64,000 nt of DNA from an uncultured Phascolarctobacterium sp. (GTDB lineage Bacteria; Bacillota; Negativicutes; Acidaminococcales; Acidaminococcaceae). The translations under genes were made by a program, and so were the position numbers. Where the stretch lies: positions 109,404 to 173,403 of the forward strand of contig UQLS01000002.1 of the NCBI GenBank assembly GCA_900541915.1, written 5' to 3'. Position 1 is the first letter of the stretch. Every line of letters starts with the position of its first letter. The notes beneath the pieces were generated by a model. It was not told where the DNA came from, ran no database searches, and saw nothing but the letters and a program-made list of their open reading frames with translations. Positions 6,295 to 14,547 of this stretch are shown piece by piece.

Positions 6295-8194
6295 AAAAAC
6301 TTTAGGCTTAATTAAAAGAATTTTTAGCAAATCACTGGATTTAATTCCTAAAATTGGTGTAGCTGAATGGGCAGACAGTTATAGGATGCTGCCGTCAATG
6401 TCTGCAGAACCAGGAAGATGGCGAACCGACCGCGCGCCATACCAGCGTAGGATTTTAGATGCCTTTACAGAAAAAGGTGTACGAAAAGTTGTTGTAAAAT
6501 CTGCATCGCAAATTGGTAAATCTGATATTATGAACTGTGTTATCGGCAGATTTGCACATTTAGATCCATGTTCGATAATGCTTATGCAGCCAACATTAAC
6601 AGATGCTGAGGATTATTCTAAAAGCCGTATAACTCCCATGATTGAAAATACTCCGGTGCTGAAGAAGATTTTTAAAGAATCAAAAAGTCGCAGCAGCGGA
6701 AATACTATTTTATCAAAGTATTTTGTTGGTGGCCGCTTGGTCATAACTGGAGCCAATAGTCCTTCCAGCCTGGCATCAAAGCCGATTAGAATATTGCTTT
6801 GTGATGAGGTTGACCGCTTTCCAGATTCGGCAGGGGTTGAAGGTGATCCGATAGATTTGGCCAGCAAGCGTACTACAACATACTGGAATAAGCTGATTGG
6901 CGAATTTTCTACACCGACAATCAAAGATGAAAGCCGTATTGATGATGAATATATGACTGGTACCCAGGAAGAATGGCAGCACTGCTGTCCGAACTGCGGC
7001 GAATGGCATTTATTAACACATCGGCAGATGAAAACTGAAGCTTCAGTAAGTCAAAATAAGAAAAAAGAAAAGCATGTTATTGTTCATTCCGTAGTTTGGA
7101 TTTGTCCAGACTGCGGTTTTTCTTTTACTGAAGCACAGATGAAAAAAGCAAAGCAGAAATACATTCCACAAAATCCTGATGCATTTAATACTGACACCAG
7201 AAGTTTTTTTGTAAACTGCTGGGCATCGCCATGGATTAGCTGGAATGAGGTTATGGCAGAGTGGCTTAAAGCTGAAGGTGATCCGGAGCGAGAAAAGGTT
7301 GTGTATAATACACGATTTGGTGAAAGCTATGAACGTAAAGGTGCGTTTGAAAATGAAAGTCAGTTTCTGCAGCGGCGAGAAATGTATAATGCAGAGCTGC
7401 CGGATGGTGTTTTAGCATTAACGGCAGCGGTTGACGTTCAAGATAACCGCCTGGAATATGAAGTTTGTGGCTGGGGCTTTGGCGATGAAAGCTGGGGGAT
7501 TCATCGAGGCTTTTTATATGGTGTTCCTGATACTCAAGAAGTATGGAATATGCTTGATCAGGTATTAGATCGTACCTACAGATTTGCTGACGGTAAAGGT
7601 TTAACAATTTTAAGAACTTTTATTGATACAGGCGGTCATTACCAGGATGAAGTATATAAATACTGTCTAAAAAATTACCGAAAACAAAGATTTGCTATTA
7701 AAGGTTCATCACAGTATGGGGTGCCGCTGATTCATAAAATCTCTAAAGTTAAAAAGTATAAAAATATACCACTTATCATTGTTGGTACAGACAATGGTAA
7801 GCAGTACATTATGGACCGGTTAAGTATTGAAAATCCTGGGGAAAAATATATGCATTTTCCTTTGGATAACAGTAGTGAAAGCGGTTTAGATATTATGTTT
7901 CAAAATAGAGGTTATGACAAAATTTATTTTGTTGGTTTAATTTCAGAACGCCTTGAGCCAATAAAACAAAATGGCAAAATTGTAATGCGCTGGAAAAAAA
8001 TCAACGATAAAATCCGTAACGAACCTCTTGATCTAAGAGTTTATAACTTAGCTTGCCGTTCATCGATACCATTAGATTATGAAAAATTGAAAAATAATTT
8101 AGATGGCAAAGTTGAAGTAGAAAATAAAAAAGCTGTTGTAAAAGCAAAACATAATAGACGCTATGGTGCAATACAAAGCAGAGAGGTGATTTAA
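6284..8194 (+). CDS. Terminase large subunit, lambda gpA-like
   Basis: The 636-residue packaging ATPase/nuclease begins at ATG 6284, 9 nt after GAGG (6271-6274), rather than at 6275. The Walker-A-like SASQIGKS is near residues 73-80 and the Walker B LLCDE near 171-175. A zinc-ribbon insertion (CCPNCGEWH...CPDCGF) follows, as in the GpA family. The C-terminal nuclease region contains AVDVQDNRLEYE and DTGGHYQDEV, offering the acidic metal ligands. GpA-type enzymes cut at cos, in line with the upstream repeats. It ends in TAATG overlap with the next gene. Confidence 0.93.
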   Translation: MVAKKTLGLIKRIFSKSLDLIPKIGVAEWADSYRMLPSMSAEPGRWRTDRAPYQRRILDAFTEKGVRKVVVKSASQIGKSDIMNCVIGRFAHLDPCSIMLMQPTLTDAEDYSKSRITPMIENTPVLKKIFKESKSRSSGNTILSKYFVGGRLVITGANSPSSLASKPIRILLCDEVDRFPDSAGVEGDPIDLASKRTTTYWNKLIGEFSTPTIKDESRIDDEYMTGTQEEWQHCCPNCGEWHLLTHRQMKTEASVSQNKKKEKHVIVHSVVWICPDCGFSFTEAQMKKAKQKYIPQNPDAFNTDTRSFFVNCWASPWISWNEVMAEWLKAEGDPEREKVVYNTRFGESYERKGAFENESQFLQRREMYNAELPDGVLALTAAVDVQDNRLEYEVCGWGFGDESWGIHRGFLYGVPDTQEVWNMLDQVLDRTYRFADGKGLTILRTFIDTGGHYQDEVYKYCLKNYRKQRFAIKGSSQYGVPLIHKISKVKKYKNIPLIIVGTDNGKQYIMDRLSIENPGEKYMHFPLDNSSESGLDIMFQNRGYDKIYFVGLISERLEPIKQNGKIVMRWKKINDKIRNEPLDLRVYNLACRSSIPLDYEKLKNNLDGKVEVENKKAVVKAKHNRRYGAIQSREVI

Positions 8195-8418
8195 TGCCAA
8201 ATCAAATGCTCAATGACAGGCTTAGAGAATATTTGAAAGCAGAACAGAAAATTTTGCTTGGTGGCCAATCTTATACTATCGAAAATATAACGTATACCCG
8301 TGCCAATATTGGAGAAATAAGAAAGGCTATTGATGATTTAATTGCAGCTGGTGCTACTGTTACCGATACTGCAGTTAAGAAAAATAAACGAAGTAGACAA
8401 ATTGTATTTGCAGAATGA
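8194..8418 (+). CDS. Head-tail joining protein, gpW-like
   Basis: A 74-residue protein between the terminase and portal genes, the same place as lambda W. It has a predicted helix, a short beta hairpin (GGQSYTIENITYTR) and a second helix (IGEIRKAIDDLIAAGA), followed by a basic tail. gpW stabilises DNA in the filled head and connects to the tail. Its start overlaps the terminase stop by one base. Confidence 0.8.
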   Translation: MPNQMLNDRLREYLKAEQKILLGGQSYTIENITYTRANIGEIRKAIDDLIAAGATVTDTAVKKNKRSRQIVFAE

Positions 8419-8428
8419 GGTGAAGTAA

Positions 8429-10054
8429 GTGAGAAAAAATAAAAGAAACATTCAAGCTCGGAGCCGGACACCGCCGGAGAGCAAAACCAGCATGAAGGCA
8501 AAGAATACCGGTTACTCAAACGGCAGTGCATCATTTACGCGCCAGGCGTTTAGGCTGTTTAATCCGATACAGTCAAGTCCCCAGGCAGATATTGATAGTA
8601 ATCTGAATGTTATTCGTAACCGCAGTTATGATATCAGCATCAATTCTCCTATAGGCCGAGGCATTATTGAAACTCAGCGATCAAATGTAGTAGGAGCTGG
8701 TCTTGTGCCTTCACCTAAAATTGACTTTAAAATATTAGGTCTTACTCCTGCAGAAGCAAAAGAATGGCAGCGTAGTACTCTGGCAGAATTCAGACTTTGG
8801 GCAGATTCAGTGACTTGTGATTTATACAGAAAAAATAATTTCTGGGATATGCAAAATATTGCTTTAGTGGGTGAGCTTGTAAATGGTGATAGCTTTGCCT
8901 TGCCGAAGTATGGCAAACCTACCCTAAATAATCCATACACATTAAAGATACAGCTTATTGAATCTAACAGAGTATGTTCGCCAGGAACATACAGCAATAT
9001 AGGCATAACTAATGCCTACAGCTTAGCTGTAAAAAATCCACAAAACGGTAATGATATTATCAATGGTGTAGAAATTGATAAAAACGGTGCTGTTATGGCT
9101 TATTGGATAGCGAACAGACCTCCGTATGATCCTACCAATCTTGGCAACGCTACCAAATGGGAAAGAGTTGTTGCATTTGGCCCGCGTACAGGATTGCCGC
9201 TTATTCTGCAGGTATCTCATGAGGATAGGCCGGAACAATATCGTGGAGTACCGCAACTGGCTCCGGTTATTGAAGAAATACTGCAGATCAGTAGATATAC
9301 CAGAGCAGAACTCACTGCAGCTATTGTTCGCTCATTCTTCACACTCTTTTTTAAAGAGGGAAGTTCTGGCAGTGATATTGATGATGTTCTGCAGTCAACT
9401 TATCAAGAAGAAAAATATAAGCTAAATCCCAATGATTTTAAATTGGGAGCTGCAACCATGAATACGTTACCTCCAGGTTGGGAGATAGAAACTATTGATT
9501 CAAAGAGTTCTATATCCACATATGAGCCATTTGTTAATACTTTAATTACGATGGTTGGTGCCGGATTAAATATACCGGCAGAGGTAATTATGGGGAAATT
9601 TAACTCATCATATTCAGCTGCTCGTGGAGCATTAAATCAGGCTTATGCAATTTTTAAGCAGCGCAGAGTATGGTTTGCTCGTGACTTTTGTCAGCCTATA
9701 TATGAAATGTGGCTGGCAGAAGCAATTGCAACTGGCCGAATTAAAGCACCTGGATATGCAACAGATCCATTAATTACTAAAGCATGGAGTAAAGCTGACT
9801 GGTTTGGTCCTGTTAATGGTTTGCTTGATCCAGTGAAAGAAGTACAGGCAGCACAAATGAAAATTGCAATGGGCGTAAGCACTCATGAAAGAGAAGCTGC
9901 TGAACTTACTGGTACAGATTATGAAGATAATGTAGATGCACTGGCTTTGGAAAATGAAAAATGGAGTGCAGCAGGGTTGCAGAAACAAAATATCCAGGTA
10001 ATAAATACTGAAGGAAAGGAGAAAGATGATGCGCTTTTGGAAAGTGAAAAATGA
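8429..10054 (+). CDS. Portal protein, lambda gpB family
   Basis: GTG 8429 follows GAGGTGAAG, and no ATG is better placed. The 541-residue product shows the lambda-portal family pattern: an N-terminal SYDISINSPIGRGIIETQRSNVVGAGL region, a middle LQVSHEDRPEQYRGVPQLAPVIEEI, and a C-terminal GKFNSSYSAARGALNQAY segment. Portals form the dodecameric ring through which DNA is packed and which joins head to tail. The last 29 bases overlap the protease gene, whose ribosome-binding site AAGGAG lies inside the portal gene. Confidence 0.93.
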   Translation: MRKNKRNIQARSRTPPESKTSMKAKNTGYSNGSASFTRQAFRLFNPIQSSPQADIDSNLNVIRNRSYDISINSPIGRGIIETQRSNVVGAGLVPSPKIDFKILGLTPAEAKEWQRSTLAEFRLWADSVTCDLYRKNNFWDMQNIALVGELVNGDSFALPKYGKPTLNNPYTLKIQLIESNRVCSPGTYSNIGITNAYSLAVKNPQNGNDIINGVEIDKNGAVMAYWIANRPPYDPTNLGNATKWERVVAFGPRTGLPLILQVSHEDRPEQYRGVPQLAPVIEEILQISRYTRAELTAAIVRSFFTLFFKEGSSGSDIDDVLQSTYQEEKYKLNPNDFKLGAATMNTLPPGWEIETIDSKSSISTYEPFVNTLITMVGAGLNIPAEVIMGKFNSSYSAARGALNQAYAIFKQRRVWFARDFCQPIYEMWLAEAIATGRIKAPGYATDPLITKAWSKADWFGPVNGLLDPVKEVQAAQMKIAMGVSTHEREAAELTGTDYEDNVDALALENEKWSAAGLQKQNIQVINTEGKEKDDALLESEK

Positions 10055-11093
10055 AATTGGAAGTCAAAAAGCGGAGATATACATCTATAAGCCAATTGCT
10101 GACGAAGCATACTGGGATGAAGCTGTAACGCCTAAAGAATTTGCAGAAGATTTACAGGTGTTAAATGGCAAAGACATCGTAGTCCGTATTAATTGTATGG
10201 GTGGAGATGTTTTTGCAGCGCAGGCTATTTACAACCAGTTAAAGCGTTATACCGGTAACGTGGAAGCAACTATTGATGGTGTAGCAGCATCAGCAGCAAC
10301 TATTATTGCAATGGCAGCGGATAAAATTGTAATGCCTAAAAATGCTTTGTTTATTATTCATAATCCTATGAATGCAATGTATGGGTATTATGATGAAACT
10401 GAGATTGAGAAAATCAAGCAGGCGTTAGGCATTATAAAACAAACAATTATCAATACATATTTGAAAAAATGTAAAGATAAAATCACTGAAAAAGAATTAT
10501 CCAAAATGATGGATGAAGAAACAATTTTAACTGCTGATGAAGCATATAATTATGGCTTTGTTGATGAGATTGATACTGATAATTACATTACTGGTATTGA
10601 TGATAAAGGTAATTTAGTTATTAATCAGGTCAATTTTGGCAGTATTGAAAGCATGGATAAAATGCTGAAAATTATTAATAAGGAGGGCAAAAGAATGCCG
10701 AATAAGAAAAGTTTTTTTCAGCAGATCATGAATTTGCTGAGCAATGAAAAGGAAGAACCGATTACTGCGACAGAGGCCGCAAAAAATGAACGTGAGCGTA
10801 TTACAAATTTGCTGTCTTTGAAGTGCAACAATAAGGTTATTGACCAAATTATTGATGATGCAATTGCTAATGGTGAGGTAACTGCTTCTGATGTAGAAGG
10901 TGTGATTAACCGCATTAAAAAAGATGGCATTGCCGATGCGCAGAACTTTATGCGCAATCTTGTTAATGATTTGGATGAAAGTGGCAGTGCCAAAGTAAAA
11001 GGTAATCCTAAAGAAGTAACTAATCCGCAGGATGAAGAAGTTTTGGCACTTGCAAATTGCTTAAAAAATGTACTCGGCAAGGGAGGTAAATAA
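10026..11093 (+). CDS. Head maturation protease (ClpP/S49-like) fused to scaffold domain
   Basis: Residues 1-~200 form a ClpP-fold serine protease: NCMGGDV at 57-62, catalytic Ser89 in GVAASAAT, His112 in IIHNPM, and a C-terminal TADEAYNYGFVDEI helix. Residues 224-355 are charged and helical, consistent with a scaffold region. The whole layout matches lambda gpC, which processes the procapsid. An in-frame internal ribosome-binding site and ATG (10695) would give the scaffold alone, as in lambda C/Nu3. It begins 8 nt after AAGGAGA. Confidence 0.9.
   Translation: MMRFWKVKNEIGSQKAEIYIYKPIADEAYWDEAVTPKEFAEDLQVLNGKDIVVRINCMGGDVFAAQAIYNQLKRYTGNVEATIDGVAASAATIIAMAADKIVMPKNALFIIHNPMNAMYGYYDETEIEKIKQALGIIKQTIINTYLKKCKDKITEKELSKMMDEETILTADEAYNYGFVDEIDTDNYITGIDDKGNLVINQVNFGSIESMDKMLKIINKEGKRMPNKKSFFQQIMNLLSNEKEEPITATEAAKNERERITNLLSLKCNNKVIDQIIDDAIANGEVTASDVEGVINRIKKDGIADAQNFMRNLVNDLDESGSAKVKGNPKEVTNPQDEEVLALANCLKNVLGKGGK
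10695..11093 (+). CDS. Nested scaffold protein from an internal start (Nu3-like)
   Basis: Within the protease gene, AGGAGGG (10681-10687) is followed 7 nt later by an in-frame ATG at 10695 (codon 224). It would yield a 132-residue protein starting MPNKKSFFQQIMN with a highly charged helical composition and the same stop as the protease. This reproduces the lambda C/Nu3 arrangement in which scaffold is made in excess from a nested start. The ribosome-binding site is among the strongest in the prophage. Expression itself is inferred. Confidence 0.75.
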   Translation: MPNKKSFFQQIMNLLSNEKEEPITATEAAKNERERITNLLSLKCNNKVIDQIIDDAIANGEVTASDVEGVINRIKKDGIADAQNFMRNLVNDLDESGSAKVKGNPKEVTNPQDEEVLALANCLKNVLGKGGK

Positions 11094-11094
11094 T

Positions 11095-11484
11095 ATGGCT
11101 ATTGCTGAAAATGTAGCAACTACACAATATGATCAGCTTATTGGTGGTACCGCTGTAACTGCATTAACTGCAAATGTTACTATCAAGGGAACTACAGCAG
11201 AACTTAAAAGAGGCACACTCTTGGGTTTAGTTACCTTGGAAAATAAGTATGCCATTGTTGATAATGACTTATCTGATGGCAGCGAAAAAGCTTCTGTTGT
11301 ATTGGCAGAAGATGTGAGCTTAACTGGCAGTGATGTTGTGGCCACCGTATATACTCGCGGCCTTTTTAATCGTGAAGCACTTATTGTTAAACAATCTGAT
11401 GATACTGCAGTTGCGCATGAAGCTGAACTGCGTGCTGTTGGTATTTATTTGACCAGTATTTATGGTGAAGAAAAGGGGGAATAA
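11095..11484 (+). CDS. Head decoration protein, gpD-like
   Basis: GGGAGGTAAATAAT precedes ATG 11095; the longer frame from 11068 would overlap the protease gene without need. The 129-residue product is rich in beta-strand and small residues, with an LKRGTLLGLVT strand and VLAEDVSLTGSDVVATVYTRGLFNREAL, the usual gpD-family features. It sits between protease and capsid genes as in lambda. Decoration trimers bind the expanded capsid and stabilise it. Confidence 0.85.
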   Translation: MAIAENVATTQYDQLIGGTAVTALTANVTIKGTTAELKRGTLLGLVTLENKYAIVDNDLSDGSEKASVVLAEDVSLTGSDVVATVYTRGLFNREALIVKQSDDTAVAHEAELRAVGIYLTSIYGEEKGE

Positions 11485-11487
11485 TTA

Positions 11488-12546
11488 ATGCCGAACTACA
11501 ACCAAACTACAACTTTGCTGGCGGCTATTAACCGTCAGATTTTACCTACTACCTTGCTGGTAGATACTTTTTTTCCACATGAAACTACTTTCCTGACTGA
11601 AAGTTTCCAGGTTGAATATCGTAAAGGCAGCCGTATGATGGCTCCGTTTATCACTCCCGGCGGCAAAGGTGTTAATATGCGCCGTGAGGGTTCTGTGTTG
11701 CATGAATATAAACCGCCAATCATGGCACCAAAACGCAACATTACTTTAAGTGATGTTGCAATGCGTGGCTTTGGTGAAGATATCTACAGCCAGAAAACAC
11801 CTGAAGAAAGAGCAATGGAAATGCGAGCAAGGGATATTGCTGAACTGATGGATATGAATATTCGCCGTCAGGAATGGATGGCAGCACAGCTTTTGACTAC
11901 TGGTGAATGTGAAATCCATGGTTATGCTGATGACGGTAAAACTGAAAAAATTGATACTTTTGTTTTAGATGGCTTTGAAAACAAAGTTACCTTATCTGGT
12001 GCAGACAATTGGGATACTGAAACAGCAAAAATCCGCGAAAATGTAGGCGATATGTCTTTGAAAATCAGTGCTGCTACTGGTATGGTACCGGATGTAGCAA
12101 TTATGACTCGTAAAGTTGCTGACTATATTATTAACAATCAAAAAATCGCTGATAAATTGATGGTTCCCAGCCGTGATAATCTGGCGATTATGAGCATTCA
12201 GCCTCGTATTGTTCGGCCGGAAGTTGTGCGCGTAGGTTACTGGGCAGAATTTAACCTGGAACTTTATGCGTATAATGCAACTTATCTTGATTTTGATGGT
12301 AGCTTAAAATCCTATATTCCTGAAGATATCTTTGTAATGGGTGTTTCCGGCAGAGGTAAACGCTATTACGGTGCTATTTCTCAGCTGGAAGAAAGTGATC
12401 GCCAATTGCATACCTATGAAGGTAAACATATTCCCAAAATCACTACAGATATTGAAAATGATGTGAGCAGCCTGCGTTTGGCATCTCGTTGCTTGTTGCT
12501 GCCTGAGTATGTAGATGACTTTGGTTGCATCAAAGTAAAATCTTAA
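11488..12546 (+). CDS. Major capsid protein, lambda gpE family
   Basis: The 352-residue product has E-family hallmarks: a PTTLLVDTFFP N-terminus, GGKGVNMRREGS then YKPPIMAPKRNIT, and the C-terminal FVMGVSGRGKRYYGAI region. It builds the icosahedral shell. The gene follows decoration with a 3-nt gap and has a moderate GGGGGA ribosome-binding site. Length and position match other lambda-type capsid genes from Bacillota prophages. No truncation is visible. Confidence 0.92.
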   Translation: MPNYNQTTTLLAAINRQILPTTLLVDTFFPHETTFLTESFQVEYRKGSRMMAPFITPGGKGVNMRREGSVLHEYKPPIMAPKRNITLSDVAMRGFGEDIYSQKTPEERAMEMRARDIAELMDMNIRRQEWMAAQLLTTGECEIHGYADDGKTEKIDTFVLDGFENKVTLSGADNWDTETAKIRENVGDMSLKISAATGMVPDVAIMTRKVADYIINNQKIADKLMVPSRDNLAIMSIQPRIVRPEVVRVGYWAEFNLELYAYNATYLDFDGSLKSYIPEDIFVMGVSGRGKRYYGAISQLEESDRQLHTYEGKHIPKITTDIENDVSSLRLASRCLLLPEYVDDFGCIKVKS

Positions 12547-12561
12547 TTATGGAGGCTTAAA

Positions 12562-12960
12562 ATGGTTCAATTAAGAGTTGAAAAATTTAGTTTGAGATAC
12601 AATGGCCAGCTTTATAAAGCTGGCAGCATTGTTGAAATGCCTATTGAAGAAGCTGAAAAACTTGCAAAAGCGGCTCCTAAAGAATTTTCTGTGATCTACA
12701 AACCTTTAACAGAATTACCGAAAGGTGTAGAAGGCGTAGATGAAATTCCTGAAGATGGCATTGACTTAGATAAAATGACAGTAAAGGAATTGAAAGCATT
12801 TGCTGAAGAACAGGAAATTGATCTCGGCAGCGCAAAAACAAAAGATGCCATTATGGATGTGATCACAGATGCTTTGATTGAAAGAGGCGAAAATCTTGAA
12901 GATGCTGAAGAAGATGCTGAACTGCCGGAAGTAAATCCAGAAACTGGTATTGAAAAATGA
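12562..12960 (+). CDS. Head protein with HeH/LEM-like C-terminal domain
   Basis: A 132-residue protein preceded by GGAGG. The N-terminal half looks beta-rich (RVEKFSLRYNGQLYKAGSIVEMP). Residues ~73-105 (DKMTVKELKAFAEEQEIDL...TKDAIMDVITDAL) resemble the HeH/LEM or SAP-like helix-extended-helix motif often found just after capsid genes. The C-terminus is acidic. The position corresponds to lambda FI, which assists packaging, but homology to FI cannot be shown here. It overlaps the next gene by ATGA. Confidence 0.6.
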   Translation: MVQLRVEKFSLRYNGQLYKAGSIVEMPIEEAEKLAKAAPKEFSVIYKPLTELPKGVEGVDEIPEDGIDLDKMTVKELKAFAEEQEIDLGSAKTKDAIMDVITDALIERGENLEDAEEDAELPEVNPETGIEK

Positions 12961-13277
12961 TCTTTGATGACATTCTGCAGGAGGATATGCAAAACAGCAT
13001 TTTATCGCTTGATGAATTTGCTGGAATTCATGATCTTAATGGACAGAAATGTACAGCAGTTGTACAAAATATCATATCAAACGATAAATTTACCGTCAGC
13101 GGTGATTTTGTAGAAATGTATGCTGACAACATAATGGTAAATGTATCAGAAAAAGAAATTAACGCTGTTCCCTTTAGGGGGCAGCGTTTTTCTGTTGATG
13201 GTAAAGATTATGAAGTTTTATCCTGCCAAAATGCCAGGGGATTATTAACAATCAGGTTAGGATCTAATGAAACATGA
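12957..13277 (+). CDS. Head-tail connector protein, gpFII/Gifsy-2 ATPase-like
   Basis: A 106-residue protein starting in an ATGA overlap with the previous gene. It contains MIFDDILQED at the start, then a beta-rich body ending RGQRFSVDGKDYEVLSCQNARGLLTIRLGS, similar to short connector proteins after lambda-type capsids. Such proteins complete the head neck and provide the docking surface for the tail. The assignment rests on size, order and fold-type impression. Confidence 0.65.
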   Translation: MIFDDILQEDMQNSILSLDEFAGIHDLNGQKCTAVVQNIISNDKFTVSGDFVEMYADNIMVNVSEKEINAVPFRGQRFSVDGKDYEVLSCQNARGLLTIRLGSNET

Positions 13278-13837
13278 TCAGCATCAATAAAGAAGATATG
13301 GAATTAGCTGAACAAGCGTTAGCTGGAATGCCAGGGGCTGTTAATAAAGCAGCTGCCAGAGCTATTAACCGTGCTATCATTAAAGCTAAAACTAATGCTG
13401 TAAAAAAAGTTACGGCTGAATATTATATTTCAGCAAATCGCGTTGATGAAACAATCAAAGTAAAAAAATCTACTGCAAGTATTTTGCAGGGGAGTGTTTT
13501 TTCAAGGGGCAGAAGCAGAGCATTAAGTTATTTTAGAATCAATCCAAGCCAGACAGGCCAAAAACCTAAGGATGGTATTTTTGCTCAGGTTAAAAAGAGC
13601 AGTACAGGTGGATATATTCAAAGAGGCTTTTTTACTAAATTTCGTTCAGGACATAAAGCAGTTGTTGAAAGAGTAGGCAAAAGCTCTTTGCCTGTAAAAG
13701 AATTGGTTGGCCCTTCTGTGCCAAGCATGTTAGGCAATAAAAGTGTCCGTGAATATATTGATCCGATCGCTGAAAAAGAACTTAATGATGCATTTACTCA
13801 TGAAGTTAATGCTTATCTGAAAGGATATGTAAGATAA
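13274..13837 (+). CDS. Minor tail protein, gpZ-like
   Basis: A 187-residue basic protein beginning in an ATGA overlap. The N-terminal part has ALAGMPGAVNKAAARAINRAIIKAKT, the repeated alanine/arginine helix typical of prophage minor tail protein Z, and later FFTKFRSGHKAVVERVGKSSLPVKELVGPSVPSM, also typical (the region that reads like an HK97-gp10 fold). These proteins act at the head-proximal end of the tail. The stop overlaps the next ATG by one base. Confidence 0.75.
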   Translation: MISINKEDMELAEQALAGMPGAVNKAAARAINRAIIKAKTNAVKKVTAEYYISANRVDETIKVKKSTASILQGSVFSRGRSRALSYFRINPSQTGQKPKDGIFAQVKKSSTGGYIQRGFFTKFRSGHKAVVERVGKSSLPVKELVGPSVPSMLGNKSVREYIDPIAEKELNDAFTHEVNAYLKGYVR

Positions 13838-14283
13838 TGCTGACACCATTATATTTAATTGATTCAGTAGCAGAGTATTTGGAGGAAAATTTAAAAGAAT
13901 TTACCTATAAAACCAATGGTAAAAATGAAAAAATAAAGGTCATGAGAGCTTATCCAGAAGTGCGAAAAAGCAAGGATGCTAACAAAATACCGTTGGTATT
14001 AGTTCAATGCCTGACTGGTAAGAGTGAAAATGATAAAGGAATACTTTCAACAGCAGATGTAAGAATTCTTGTAGGTGTAGAAGATGTTGACGATGAAGGC
14101 TGGAAAAGCATCTATAACATTGTTGAGAGAATTCGGCAGCTGTTAGTAAAAGAAAATGCTATTGCAGGATTCCCAAGATTATTACCTGTTAAATGGAATT
14201 TTGACGAAGAACAACCTTATCCTAAATATTTTGCCCAAATTACTGTTACATTTAATATTGCAAGTCTTAATCCGGAGGTGTAA
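13837..14283 (+). CDS. Tail terminator/completion protein candidate (gpU position)
   Basis: A 148-residue protein with a MLTPLYLIDSVAEYLEENL helix, a central beta region with VMRAYPEV and IPLVLVQCLTG, and VRILVGVEDVDDEGWKSIYNIVERIRQLL. This mix of an N-terminal helix and a beta sheet crossed by a long helix is the fold type of tail terminator proteins that cap the tube before joining. The identification is by order (after Z, before sheath) and general pattern. Confidence 0.55.
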   Translation: MLTPLYLIDSVAEYLEENLKEFTYKTNGKNEKIKVMRAYPEVRKSKDANKIPLVLVQCLTGKSENDKGILSTADVRILVGVEDVDDEGWKSIYNIVERIRQLLVKENAIAGFPRLLPVKWNFDEEQPYPKYFAQITVTFNIASLNPEV

Positions 14284-14285
14284 AT

Positions 14286-14546
14286 ATGGCAATCAAAAAA
14301 GATACTAAAGCAGTAGCACCTGCAAGAATTATTTATGTAGGTCCTACTCGCAAAAACAGATCCATTATTCAATATACAGTTTTTAAAGGCGGTTATCCTG
14401 AAAGCGTTAAAGCTGAGATTGCTGCTTGCCCGGTATTGAATAAACTGTTTGTGCCTGTCAGCCAGTTAGAGCAGGCAAGAAAAGATATTCAAACCAAAGG
14501 TACTATTTTAAATAAGTACTATAATCAAGCGTTAGGAGGTAAATAA
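14286..14546 (+). CDS. Small phage protein before tail sheath, 86 aa
   Basis: A short basic protein starting 2 nt after the previous stop, with GGAGGTG as ribosome-binding site. It contains PARIIYVGPT, IQYTVFKGGYPES and a C-terminal helix (VPVSQLEQARKDIQTKGTIL). A gene of this size is commonly found in front of contractile sheath genes, where its role is not defined. No catalytic motif. Reading frame, spacing and ribosome-binding site support a real gene. Confidence 0.6.
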   Translation: MAIKKDTKAVAPARIIYVGPTRKNRSIIQYTVFKGGYPESVKAEIAACPVLNKLFVPVSQLEQARKDIQTKGTILNKYYNQALGGK

Positions 14547-14547
14547 T

